Positions 16,931 through 24,940 of a DNA stretch of 64,000 bases are shown here, piece after piece. Below the pieces are notes generated by a model. That model was not told the DNA's origin, did no database searches, and saw only the letters and a list, made by a program, of their open reading frames with translations. Origin of the DNA: Gemmatimonadaceae bacterium (GTDB taxonomy: Bacteria; Gemmatimonadota; Gemmatimonadetes; Gemmatimonadales; Gemmatimonadaceae); NCBI GenBank assembly GCA_022843265.1, contig JALHNZ010000006.1, positions 1 to 64,000 of the forward strand, given 5' to 3'. The translations under genes were made by a program, and so were the position numbers. Every line of letters begins with the position of its first letter. The stretch's first letter is position 1.

Positions 16931-17338
16931 TCAGGCCGGCGCGTACGTCCCAAAACCCCAGAAGTTGCCTTCAGGGTCCAAACATCCGAAATCTCGTGAT
17001 CCGTATTCCGTGTCGCGCAGGGTGATGCTGATGCGCGCACCCGCCGCGACCACGCGTTCGTAGAGTTCGTTCACCTGCTCGGCGCTCTCCACCACGATGT
17101 ACACGCACCCTTCACCGGCGCGGTGCGGTGGCATGTCGTTCCCTTTGAGCGAGCCCATCATCACACACGCCGTACCGAACCAGACTTCGGCGTGCGCGAC
17201 GGCGTTATCAGGTCCGTCGTACACATGGCGGGCGTCGGCGTCGAACGTGCTCACGAGCCACGCAATCGCGTCGTGCGCGTTGGCGTAGGACAGACAGGGA
17301 ATGGCGTGCGTGTAGCGGGCGGGGCTGTAGGCGGGCAT
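16931..17338 (-). CDS. VOC-family (glyoxalase-fold) protein
   Basis: A 135-residue protein with two beta-alpha-beta-beta-beta repeats: IPCLSYANAHDAIAWLVSTFDADARHVYDG at the start and VYIVVESAEQVNELYERVVAAGARI...GSRDFGCLDPEGNFWGFGTY at the end. The closing PEGNFWGF strand is a VOC hallmark, with Glu as a possible metal ligand. Short proteins of this form are often assigned as glyoxalase, bleomycin-resistance-like or PhnB-like, and substrate cannot be chosen between them. The start at 17338 (MPAYSPARY) gives normal family length. It lies 105 bases after the AraC regulator gene on the same strand. Confidence 0.87.
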   Translation of the reverse strand: MPAYSPARYTHAIPCLSYANAHDAIAWLVSTFDADARHVYDGPDNAVAHAEVWFGTACVMMGSLKGNDMPPHRAGEGCVYIVVESAEQVNELYERVVAAGARISITLRDTEYGSRDFGCLDPEGNFWGFGTYAPA

Positions 17339-17443
17339 GTCAAGCTCCGATTGAGAACGGTTCAGAGAGAGCAACTCCCCCACACTAACGCTCACTCACT
17401 CAGGCGTCTTGGACAAAAGTTCACGCGCCGCCCCTGAGCGAAC

Positions 17444-18310
17444 CTACGCGGATTCCGGCACACTGGGCGAGTTGGGATAACGCTGTGCCGACACAAAGCC
17501 GGCGGGTGTGAGTCCCGCAAACTCGCTGAAATCCGCGTGCATGTGCGACTGATCGAAGTAACCCGCCGTGAACGCAGCGTCACTCAATCGCTCGCCGTGC
17601 TGCAACGCATTGAGCGCCCGACGAAATCGCAGAATGCGTGCGAGCTGTTTGGGTGCATATCCGGTTTGCTCGCGAAAGAGCGCCACGAATCGCGCGCGTG
17701 ACAATCCAGCTGCGTCTTGCAACGTGCTGATGCGCGTTTGACCGTGTTGTGCGGCGAGTGTGCGCGCTGCGTGTGCAATGCCGGCGTGTGCAGCTGCGTT
17801 GCGCGCAAGCCGTTCCTCAATCCACGCCACAACAATCGCAAAACGATCGGCCACGGTGTGTGCGTCAAAACAACGCGACGCGAGCTGCGCAGACGCAGCG
17901 TCTGTCACATCACGCAGATCAATGGTACAGTCGGCAGTCTCGGTGAGCGGCGTACCGAGCACACGATACGCACCGATCGGTGTGAGACGAATACCAAGCA
18001 CACAACAATGCGCGTTGGGCGATTCGATGACGACGGGTCGCGTTTGCGAACCCGTGAGGCACGCGACGGGAAACGGTGCGCCTGATGTGCCGTCAGCGTG
18101 TACGTCGCGAAACTGCGGACCCAAGTGCAGAATGATTTCGAGATAGCCACCGGGGAACGTGCGCTCGCGCGGTAGCGCCATGCGTCCGTCAAAGTGCCAC
18201 AGGTGATCGAGTACATCGCTCAGTGCGTGCACGCGGTGTTCGTGGTGCGTCCACTGGCCGAGTGGGGAGTTGATGGAGATGGCGTCAGACGTCCGCGCGT
18301 TCGCAGTCAT
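17444..18310 (-). CDS. AraC-family transcriptional regulator
   Basis: A 288-residue regulator. The N-terminal ~160 residues form a sensor-like domain (HRVHALSDVLDHLWHFDGRM, PGGYLEIILHLG), similar to the DUF6597 type. The C-terminal ~100 residues form the twin-HTH: TRISTLQDAAGLSRARFVALFREQTGYAPKQLARILRFRRAL and LSDAAFTAGYFDQSHMHADFSEFAGLTPAGF. Its start overlaps the stop of the nucleotidyltransferase gene by 4 bases, so it is translated from the same mRNA as the toxin-antitoxin-like pair. The VOC gene follows. Targets are unknown; the neighbouring VOC gene is a plausible one. Confidence 0.9.
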   Translation of the reverse strand: MTANARTSDAISINSPLGQWTHHEHRVHALSDVLDHLWHFDGRMALPRERTFPGGYLEIILHLGPQFRDVHADGTSGAPFPVACLTGSQTRPVVIESPNAHCCVLGIRLTPIGAYRVLGTPLTETADCTIDLRDVTDAASAQLASRCFDAHTVADRFAIVVAWIEERLARNAAAHAGIAHAARTLAAQHGQTRISTLQDAAGLSRARFVALFREQTGYAPKQLARILRFRRALNALQHGERLSDAAFTAGYFDQSHMHADFSEFAGLTPAGFVSAQRYPNSPSVPESA

Positions 18311-18849
18311 GACGCGCGCTCTGTTTCATCCGCAGGGAATGCGGCATCTAACGCTTTCCTGAACGAGTCGGGATCGACCGCAGGGTACCGAAACAACTCT
18401 GGTTCCATGCGTAAGAACTGCCGTCTCACTTCCTGTGGATCGATTAACCCACGTTCACGCATCGCTTTGACATCGGCAAGATCCCGCGCGTGTCCCCGCT
18501 CGATCTTTGCCAGTGCTTGCGCGGTAAAGTCGTAGTGATAAAACGTCACCCGACCAATGCGCGTGATGACGGGACTTCGATCTTGCCATCCATGTGGTAC
18601 CGGAATGAATTGATCCGGAGATGCGAGCTCCACGTTCAATCGCATCCGCTCCTTCAGCGTCGGGATCGCGCGCAACATCGCGTCGGATTCCGGTTGCATC
18701 ACGAGGTCTACATCGACCGTGGATGAACGCCAGCCGATCAGGACTGCAGACGTTCCACCCACGAGATAGACACGCGTATCAGCAGTTGCTTCTCGAGCAA
18801 GTGCCTGCAGGAATGCCTCAATGCGAGGCTTGTCGGCTATCTCACGCAT
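18307..18849 (-). CDS. Nucleotidyltransferase of the MNT/DUF6036 type
   Basis: A 180-residue protein with the minimal nucleotidyltransferase motif: GGTS at 31-34, then RSSTVDVDL with D46 and D48 as the metal-binding pair. The later region GRVTFYHYDFTAQALAKIERGHARDLADVKAM is typical of the DUF6036 group, where it follows the transferase core. Such proteins form small two-gene modules that act like toxin-antitoxin systems by transferring nucleotides to a target. Here it overlaps its small upstream partner by 13 bases and the AraC gene by 4 bases. Enzymatic activity and target are not known. Confidence 0.83.
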   Translation of the reverse strand: MREIADKPRIEAFLQALAREATADTRVYLVGGTSAVLIGWRSSTVDVDLVMQPESDAMLRAIPTLKERMRLNVELASPDQFIPVPHGWQDRSPVITRIGRVTFYHYDFTAQALAKIERGHARDLADVKAMRERGLIDPQEVRRQFLRMEPELFRYPAVDPDSFRKALDAAFPADETERAS

Positions 18850-19109
18850 GCGCCAGCACGTCGAAAGCTGACGATTCTTCGTACGAGAGAATTGTAGCGA
18901 GAGTGCGCACCGTCCCCGTGCTCATCCGCAAGCAGACGGTACAACTTCAGTTCAGGATCAGGAAACGGCGTGGGCACGGCGAGCCCCACACTGCGAAGCG
19001 CTGGGGCCGCGAGCGAAACGAGGAGGGATTCGATGGTCTCGACCCCCTCCCGCAAATCGCGAACACCCTGCTCTACCAGCTCTGCCCCCGGCAACCCGTG
19101 CGTGTCCAT
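18837..19109 (-). CDS. Small partner of the nucleotidyltransferase
   Basis: A 90-residue protein, MDTHGLPGAELVEQGVRDLREGVET, predicted mostly helical, with the conserved-looking end YRLLADEHGDGAHSRYNSLVRRIVSF. It overlaps the nucleotidyltransferase gene by 13 bases, which implies tight coupling and a fixed stoichiometry. Genes of this kind commonly sit directly upstream of DUF6036-type nucleotidyltransferases, so it is probably the cognate antitoxin or a target or scaffold. That role is inferred from position. No DNA-binding motif is evident. Confidence 0.75.
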   Translation of the reverse strand: MDTHGLPGAELVEQGVRDLREGVETIESLLVSLAAPALRSVGLAVPTPFPDPELKLYRLLADEHGDGAHSRYNSLVRRIVSFRRAGACVR

Positions 19110-19169
19110 GTGGTGAATCTACCGTCGCGCGGTTGGGCCAAGCCAGCGCGGTAGCCGGCCACCGACGCA

Positions 19170-19195
19170 AAAGGCCGCCCCGAGGGACGGCCTTT
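19170..19195 (-). terminator. Terminator of tRNA-Cys
   Basis: AAAGGCCG pairs with CGGCCTTT (8 bp plus inner C-G pairs). On the minus strand the hairpin is followed by TTTT and lies 19 bases beyond the tRNA 3' end. Confidence 0.8.
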
Positions 19196-19213
19196 GCGAA
19201 CTCACGATTTTAG

Positions 19214-19285
19214 AGGCGCCGGTCGGAATCGAACCGACGAATACAGGATTTGCAGTCCCGGGCCTTACCACTTGGCTACGGCGCC
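19214..19285 (-). tRNA. tRNA-Cys (GCA)
   Basis: A complete cloverleaf on the minus strand. The acceptor stem is GGCGCCG/CGGCGCC with U73, the discriminator expected for tRNA-Cys. The anticodon loop CTGCAAA sits on a CGGGA/TCCTG stem with anticodon GCA at 19251-19253. The T arm is GTCGG-TTCGATT-CCGAC. The 3' CCA is not encoded. About 72 bases long. Confidence 0.95.
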
Positions 19286-19375
19286 ATGCCAATCCCTGCA
19301 AGATGAAACAGCTGGGCGCGATGGGCAAGCGCCAACCGCTATCGACTGTCGCATCCAATTCGTCGCGCTGACCCG

Positions 19376-20227
19376 CTACCGCGGCTTGGTCACCGGCAAC
19401 CGCTGCAGACGGTAGATCGTAGCCGCCAGCGCCAGCACCGTGACCGCCACCGCCCACGCCGCCGACGTACCCGCGGCCGGCGCCGTCGCAAACGCGCCCG
19501 CTCCCTGCTCCGCTGGCTGCACAAAGTGTTGCGTGATGCCCAGCAGCACCTGCTTCGCGCTCAGGTATCGCACCGCTGGCACCGACGAACTGATCGTGCC
19601 CTCCCACACCAGCACGTAGAGCAGCCCGACCAGCAGCGAACGACGCAGCCACACCGCCAGCGCCAGGAACACCGCCGAGTACACGGCCGCCCCAACTACA
19701 CTGCCAATCGCGAACGCGCGCATCACGCCCGTGGGCTCGGCGCCGCCACCCGCGATGAGTCCCGTTCCGATCACCGCAGCCAACACCAGTACACTCGTGC
19801 ACACGGTCGCAAACACCCAGCGCACCAAACCCAGCATCGCGCGCGACGTGGTCGTGGTCAGCAAATACAGAATAGTGCCGTCTTCACGCTCGGCACTCGT
19901 CGCACCAGCAGCAGTCACAAGCGCGGCAAGCGGCAACAACATGGAAACAACAAGCGCGTTGTATCGCGTGAGCAGAAACTCGGCGAGGTTCGCGTCGTCA
20001 CCACCGGTGCTGCGATAAATGAACGCGAACAGAATCGGCAACGCGACAATGAGTGCACCAAGCACCAACGGCAGCGGACGCACCGTGCGTGCAATCGTAA
20101 GACGCAGCAGCGCCGCAATGCGCGAACCGGTCATGCCACCGACCGTCGCCATCGTACCGCCACTCAGGGGTGCACGCGTCGCTGCACGCGCGGCGGCATT
20201 GTTCGCCGCATTCATTCCCGTACTCAT
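19376..20227 (-). CDS. ABC transporter permease (ABC-2 type)
   Basis: A 283-residue membrane protein with about six hydrophobic segments from residue ~48 (LPLVLGALIVALPILFAFIY, LVVSMLLPLAALVTAAGAT, MLGLVRWVFATVCTSVLVLAAVIGTGLIAGG and others). SAEREDGTILYLLTTTTSRAMLGLVR is the conserved ABC-2 loop. The first ~35 residues are polar and Ala-rich with internal ATGs, so the true start may be later than 20227; 20227 is kept because it overlaps the ATPase stop by 4 bases. Last gene of the operon that starts at 23494. Confidence 0.88.
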   Translation of the reverse strand: MSTGMNAANNAAARAATRAPLSGGTMATVGGMTGSRIAALLRLTIARTVRPLPLVLGALIVALPILFAFIYRSTGGDDANLAEFLLTRYNALVVSMLLPLAALVTAAGATSAEREDGTILYLLTTTTSRAMLGLVRWVFATVCTSVLVLAAVIGTGLIAGGGAEPTGVMRAFAIGSVVGAAVYSAVFLALAVWLRRSLLVGLLYVLVWEGTISSSVPAVRYLSAKQVLLGITQHFVQPAEQGAGAFATAPAAGTSAAWAVAVTVLALAATIYRLQRLPVTKPR

Positions 20228-21138
20228 CGCTGCACCAGATACGAGAAGACGTGTTCAAGCGACTCGTCGGCGGGACGCACTTCGTACAGTGACACACCGA
20301 GCGACCGCGCAGCTACGGGCAGCGCCTTGGCTAATGCCGCGTGATCTGTCACGCGCACCGTCAGCCGCGCATCATCAAGCGACACACCAAGCACGGACGC
20401 GTTCGACACGAGCGAACCCGCCAACGCGCGATCATCACTCGAACGCACGTGCACTGTGTGCGGACGATCTGTCATCAGCCGGCGCAGCTCACGATGATCA
20501 CCGCTCGCCGCCAACCGTCCGGCCACAACCACCAGCACACGCGACGCAATGCCTTCCACTTCTTCAAGGATATGTGAACTGAAGACTACAGCGGTTCCCG
20601 AAGACGCCTGTGCATCAAGCAGGTGCATCATTTGTGCGCGCTGACGCGGATCCAACCCGTTGAACGGTTCGTCGAGCAATACCAGACGTGGTTCGTGCAC
20701 CAGCGCCGCCGCGAGCTTCGCACGCTGTTTCATGCCTTTTGAAAAGCCGCCGAGCGCGCGGTTCTGCGCGTCGAGCAACTGCACACGCTCCAGCGCACGC
20801 TGTGCGGCATCTGGAGGATTCGCGACCCCGAGCAACGCCGCGCGTGCCGTAACAAACTGCCGAGGCGTAAGCATGCCAGGCACCGCTTCCGCCTCTGGCA
20901 CCAGTGCAACATTCGCGTAGGTGCCAACGGCGCCAAACGGATTATCGCCAAACACACGCACGGTTCCGCCAGACGCCGGCAACAAACCTGCGGCTAACTG
21001 CAAGAGCGTTGTTTTGCCGGCACCATTGGGGCCAAGCAAACCGGTAATACCCGGCTCTACAGTGCACGAAATGTCATTCACGGCGACCACATCACCGAAC
21101 CAGCGCGATGTGTTGGTAAATACGAGTGGCGTGTTCAT
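20224..21138 (-). CDS. ABC transporter ATPase (second pair)
   Basis: A 304-residue ATPase. Walker A GPNGAGKT is at 36-43, the signature-like LGGFSKGMKQR is near 130-140, and Walker B LVLLDEP follows, then FSSHILEEVEGIASRV. The start at 21138 (MNTPLVFTNTSRWFG) gives a complete N-terminal strand and overlaps the upstream permease stop by 4 bases. A much longer reading in the same frame runs antisense-like through the permease and is rejected. Pairs with the permease at 19376-20227. Confidence 0.93.
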   Translation of the reverse strand: MNTPLVFTNTSRWFGDVVAVNDISCTVEPGITGLLGPNGAGKTTLLQLAAGLLPASGGTVRVFGDNPFGAVGTYANVALVPEAEAVPGMLTPRQFVTARAALLGVANPPDAAQRALERVQLLDAQNRALGGFSKGMKQRAKLAAALVHEPRLVLLDEPFNGLDPRQRAQMMHLLDAQASSGTAVVFSSHILEEVEGIASRVLVVVAGRLAASGDHRELRRLMTDRPHTVHVRSSDDRALAGSLVSNASVLGVSLDDARLTVRVTDHAALAKALPVAARSLGVSLYEVRPADESLEHVFSYLVQR

Positions 21139-21989
21139 GCGTCCACCGTGCGCGCGCGCCAGAAGATGGCACCAAGTGACACTGCGACGTACGCCGCCAG
21201 CACCAACACATACACACTTAATGGATGAGCAATCGTACGCACCACCCGTCGCGACGGTTCGTCGAACAACAACCGATTGCAAAAATCCAGCACAACAATC
21301 GGATTGAACAACTGCGCCGTTTTGGTGTCCAGCACGGACGTGCTGCCAAGCGCGGTCGTGGCGGCGCCAAGCACAATGAACAATCCAACCGCCGTGGCCG
21401 TGGCGAGATGTCGACGCGGTGTCCAAAAGGCGATGGCCGATGTCACGGTGCCGAGCAGTGCAGACGCAAGCAGCGAGACAGCGAGAATCGGTCCGATCGT
21501 GGCCCAGCGTTCCTGAAACGCGGTCATGGTATCGGCCGCCATGCCGATGCCGCCGAGCAACAACACGAGCTGCGGAATGAGCACCATGAGAAAAATCGCG
21601 ACGAGCACGGACAACAATCGCGCCGAGGCGTACTGCAACCGCGACAAGTCGCGCGAAAACATCAGCGGCAAGACACGGTTGGCCTGATCCCGACTGAACA
21701 ATTCGGGCGACTGCGCGGCGGCAAACAGAATGTATAGAATCGATACGCCGGTGAAGTACGCGGCGTGACGAATCGGCAGCCCTGTTTCCGACGAGACGAA
21801 CACCGATATATACGCCGGAATGTTTGACATGATGAGCACAAACACGGGCAGCGCTTTTGATCGCGCCGGTCTTCCGAGCCCGAACAATGTGCGAAGGCCG
21901 TGCGTAAACAGCGCACTCCACGCGGCGCGGGAAGACAGCCGTTCCCCGTCGTAGCGACGGTAGCCAAGATCATGAATGGTGCTCGTCAC
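21135..21989 (-). CDS. ABC transporter permease (first pair)
   Basis: A 284-residue permease starting at GTG 21989 (VTSTIHDLGYRRYDGERL), the usual opening of this permease group. The ELFSRDQANRVLPLMFSRDLSR loop is typical of exporter permeases, followed by several hydrophobic spans (LLSVLVAIFLMVLIPQLVLLL; VGLFIVLGAATTAL; YVLVLAAYVAVSLGAIFW). The start overlaps the ATPase stop (GTGA), and the end overlaps the next ATPase start. Probable partner of the ATPase at 21986-22966. Confidence 0.9.
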   Translation of the reverse strand: MTSTIHDLGYRRYDGERLSSRAAWSALFTHGLRTLFGLGRPARSKALPVFVLIMSNIPAYISVFVSSETGLPIRHAAYFTGVSILYILFAAAQSPELFSRDQANRVLPLMFSRDLSRLQYASARLLSVLVAIFLMVLIPQLVLLLGGIGMAADTMTAFQERWATIGPILAVSLLASALLGTVTSAIAFWTPRRHLATATAVGLFIVLGAATTALGSTSVLDTKTAQLFNPIVVLDFCNRLLFDEPSRRVVRTIAHPLSVYVLVLAAYVAVSLGAIFWRARTVDA

Positions 21990-22966
21990 GCAACACGCTC
22001 CGGCGTACGAACGACTGCCGCGCCGAGCTCTGTGGCAGCACCGTTCACCTCGGCATCGCTGGCGAACAACGCGTCGAGCCTGGTCCGTCCACGTTCCAGT
22101 CGCAACAACCCGGCACCGGCCGCAACACACGCATCGCGCACCGCATCAGCCGCACGCGCCGCCACTTCGCGATCGCCAGCCGGAAGCATCAAGACAAAAC
22201 CCGTGCGATCACGCGTCACGCGCCAGTCCGCCTGCGTCAACGTATTGATCACCGCGTCCACATCACCGTCAACTTCTACCGCCAACTGCGGGATCTCGCT
22301 GGTCAGTGCATCCACCGCGATCTGATGCTGCAGTGCACCACGCTCAATCGCCACAATGCTCGTACACGTGCGTTCCAGCTCGCCGAGCAAGTGCGACGAG
22401 ACCAGCACGCTGATCCCAAACTCGCGGCCGGTTCGCCGTACCAGCGCGAGCATTTCATCGCGGCCGGCGGGATCAAGGCCGTTCGTCGGCTCATCAAGCA
22501 CCAGCAAGCGCGGATCATGCACCAGCGCCTGCGCCAACTTCACACGCTGCTGCATGCCCGTGGAATACGTGCCCATGGGGCGATAGCGCTCTTCGAACAA
22601 GCCCACATGTCGCAGCACCTCAGCGGCCCGCTCACGCGCCGCCGTACGCGGCAATCCGGACAGTTGCCCGAGATGCATCACAAACTCGGCCGCACTCGCA
22701 TCGGGCGGCAAACAGTCGTGCTCGGGCATGTAGCCGACCAGGCGGCGAATCAACGTGCGGTCTTTCACCACATCATGACCAAACACGCTTGCGGTCCCAC
22801 CGCTCGGCTCAAGCAAGCCGAGCAGAATGCGCAGAAAGGTGCTCTTGCCGGCGCCATTGGCCCCAACAATTCCGGTAATACCCGCTGGAATGGAAACGCT
22901 CAGCGCATCAAGCGCCTTGACGGCCCCAAAATGTCGCGTAAGCGCAGTGGCCGTGACAACGTCGAT
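21986..22966 (-). CDS. ABC transporter ATPase with no canonical start codon (first pair)
   Basis: About 326 residues. The N-terminal strand IDVVTATALTRHFGAVKALDALSV precedes Walker A GANGAGKS (about 35-42), the signature YSTGMQQRV, Walker B LLVLDEPTNGLD and SSHLLGELE. Between the in-frame TGA of the upstream HTH gene (22972-22970) and the Walker A motif there is no in-frame ATG, GTG or TTG. The first TTG (22816) lies after Walker A and would remove it. The most reasonable start is ATC at 22966, three bases after the TGA. Alternatives are readthrough of that TGA (in TGAC context) or a base error turning ATG into ATC. Downstream genes are tightly coupled to it. Confidence 0.82.
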   Translation of the reverse strand: MDVVTATALTRHFGAVKALDALSVSIPAGITGIVGANGAGKSTFLRILLGLLEPSGGTASVFGHDVVKDRTLIRRLVGYMPEHDCLPPDASAAEFVMHLGQLSGLPRTAARERAAEVLRHVGLFEERYRPMGTYSTGMQQRVKLAQALVHDPRLLVLDEPTNGLDPAGRDEMLALVRRTGREFGISVLVSSHLLGELERTCTSIVAIERGALQHQIAVDALTSEIPQLAVEVDGDVDAVINTLTQADWRVTRDRTGFVLMLPAGDREVAARAADAVRDACVAAGAGLLRLERGRTRLDALFASDAEVNGAATELGAAVVRTPERVA

Positions 22967-22969
22967 GGG

Positions 22970-23494
22970 TCAGTCCTCGAGTGGCGTGGTCTCGCTGCTC
23001 GCGGCGTCGGGTTCGCTGTCAGAAACACCAGCCGCAATCAGCGCGGCCGCTTCGGCGGGTGCTGGCAAGACAACACCAGCGCGTGAGGCACGGAATTCGA
23101 GCGTTTCCGGATCACGCAGACTGCGCAGCAGCGCGTCGGCCTCCCGGTTCTGCAGATAACGCCCCTTTTCCCAGCCAGCCACGATGCCCTTGGGTGTTCC
23201 GTAACAGAGGTCGGCCAACTGCGCCGAGGTGAGCCCGATCGACTCGCGCAGCTGCTTGATTTCCTTTGGCAGCAGCAGCCCGTGCTCTGTACGGATCAGA
23301 TCCGTGGCTTGTTTCTCCGCCGCGTCACGCTGCTCAATGGTGCGCTGTTCGTGGCCGCACTTCTCGCATTTGAAGAACTCGCGCGTGACTTCGGCGCCCA
23401 TCCCGCTGAGGCGAATAGTGACCTGCTCGGTGTGCAGCGTGTATCGACCGCCGCATCCGCGATGCAGCGATCCTTCCAGCGACGCCAGACTCAT
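22970..23494 (-). CDS. Zinc-finger/HTH regulator, MqsA-like
   Basis: A 174-residue protein. An N-terminal zinc-binding region has C14 (HRGCGGRY) and C43-x2-C46 (CEKCGHEQ), similar to the YgiT/MqsA finger but with the first Cys pair reduced to one Cys. It is followed by an HTH_3 domain at about 76-125 (LPKEIKQLRESIGLTSAQLADLC...PKGIVAGWEKGRYLQNREADALLR). The acidic C-terminal tail is ~40 residues. The start at 23494 begins at MSLASLEGSLHRGCGG. It is the first gene of a five-gene operon with two ABC pairs, so it probably regulates that operon. It is divergent from the EAL-HDOD gene. Confidence 0.83.
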   Translation of the reverse strand: MSLASLEGSLHRGCGGRYTLHTEQVTIRLSGMGAEVTREFFKCEKCGHEQRTIEQRDAAEKQATDLIRTEHGLLLPKEIKQLRESIGLTSAQLADLCYGTPKGIVAGWEKGRYLQNREADALLRSLRDPETLEFRASRAGVVLPAPAEAAALIAAGVSDSEPDAASSETTPLED

Positions 23495-23674
23495 GACATT
23501 CCGGGAAAGCGGGACAAATGGGGTGAAGCACTCTCGGTAACCTTGGCGAAGTGTGGCAAGTACACCCCCGATTGCGCTACCCCGTGAGAAAGGCTCCGGC
23601 AACTCCCCGAATTTCGCCCGGCACTCAAGAGTGAGCGCGCCGGCGCCGATCCTCATCTCAGACCCTCACTCCCG

Positions 23675-24868
23675 ATGTCCATGTCTGATCTCTGCGTGGT
23701 TCGCCAGCCTGTTTTTACCGGCGCGGGCGAGCTGATTGGCTACGAAATTCGCTTTCGAGACACGCCTGAAGGACGCGATGCCTTTGCGCAAAGCTTCCTG
23801 ACCGGCGGTTTTGACAACATTCGAGCCGATTATCCGGCGTTTGTGCCGTGCTCACGCGGACAGTTCCTGAGTCAGATCATTCAGCTCGCTGATCCGCACA
23901 CCACGATTCCGCTCATTCCTCCCGATGTTGGCTCTGAGCCGGAGGTCGTGGAGGCGATTGAGCGTTATTGCAGTGCGGGTGGTCAGATCGCACTGGATCA
24001 GATGACGGAGCACCCGGGCGCGTCTGACGCGTTGTTGCCGTACGCGCATTGGGTGCGTATTGACGTGCGTTCGGAAGACCTGCGCGCACTTGTCACCACT
24101 ATGGTGCGAGTTCGTGTGCGACAAGACGTGAAGCTGATCGCCGATCACATCTACGATCCGCAGCAGCTCGCCATTGCCAGGCAACTCAAGTTTGACGCGT
24201 TTCAGGGCGCGCAGTTCAGCCGCCCCGAACCGCTGCCGCAGGCGCAGGTGCCATCCTCGACCATTTCGGCGTTGCGTTTGCTCAGCCAGGCGCGCGATCC
24301 GAACATTCAGGATCGCGTGCTCGAAGATGCCATCGCGGTTGATCCGGTACTCACCTTCCAACTGCTGCGCATCGTCAACTCCGCGTCGGTTGGCGCGCGT
24401 GGCGTCACATCCATCGGTCATGCGCTGCGATTGATCGGACGCAATGCACTGCTCCGCTGGCTGGCGCTGGCCATCGCAGCGAGTCGTCGCGGTACGTCAG
24501 ATGTAGACGAACATCTGGTGCGCCAAGCGGTCGAGCGCGCACGACTCTGTGAAATGCTCTCGGGATCAGGACGCGATGCCGGCACGCTGTTTCTGGTGGG
24601 ACTGTTTTCGCTGCTTGATGTGGTATTCCGCATGCCGATCGAGGAGTTGGTGTCGCGCGTAGCGCTTGCAGACGACGCAAAAGCAGCGCTGCTTGAGCGA
24701 ACCGGGCCGTACGCCGACGCGCTGAACTTTGCCGAGTCCTATGAGTTGGGACTATTTGAAAGTGCCGCGGAAGTGGCGAAGGATATGGGGGTCGACCCGG
24801 CCACGATTGGTGAGATCTACGCGGGCGCCTTGCAGTGGACGAGCGAAATGCTTTCGACGGCCGCCTGA
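23675..24868 (+). CDS. EAL-HDOD signalling protein (YuxH type), degenerate EAL
   Basis: A 397-residue two-domain protein. The N-terminal ~195 residues form an EAL-like domain (VVRQPVFTGAGELIGYEIRF; WVRIDV; DVKLIADHIYDPQQLAIARQLKFDAFQGAQFSRPEPL). The phosphodiesterase metal and catalytic residues are not preserved: the EAL motif is YEIRF and the usual AExVE is ADHIY, so c-di-GMP hydrolysis is unlikely. The HDOD domain follows (ISALRLLSQARDPNIQDRVLEDAIAVDPVLTFQLLRIVNSASVG, then RNALLRWLALAIAAS). Such proteins act as signalling adaptors. Neighbour to the copper-chaperone gene. Confidence 0.9.
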   Translation: MSMSDLCVVRQPVFTGAGELIGYEIRFRDTPEGRDAFAQSFLTGGFDNIRADYPAFVPCSRGQFLSQIIQLADPHTTIPLIPPDVGSEPEVVEAIERYCSAGGQIALDQMTEHPGASDALLPYAHWVRIDVRSEDLRALVTTMVRVRVRQDVKLIADHIYDPQQLAIARQLKFDAFQGAQFSRPEPLPQAQVPSSTISALRLLSQARDPNIQDRVLEDAIAVDPVLTFQLLRIVNSASVGARGVTSIGHALRLIGRNALLRWLALAIAASRRGTSDVDEHLVRQAVERARLCEMLSGSGRDAGTLFLVGLFSLLDVVFRMPIEELVSRVALADDAKAALLERTGPYADALNFAESYELGLFESAAEVAKDMGVDPATIGEIYAGALQWTSEMLSTAA

Positions 24869-24940
24869 CGTCTGGTACGTGATGCGTTGACGCTGCTGAC
24901 GTCTCTTGGATGTGGCGACGTACCCGGATACACTTCGGGC

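Noticed and set aside
20224-21921. A 565-residue reading extending the second ATPase far upstream.
   Set aside because: The extra N-terminus is arginine-, valine- and cysteine-rich and runs through the permease gene in another frame. The ATPase has its own start at 21138 with the expected N-terminal strand and 4-base overlap.
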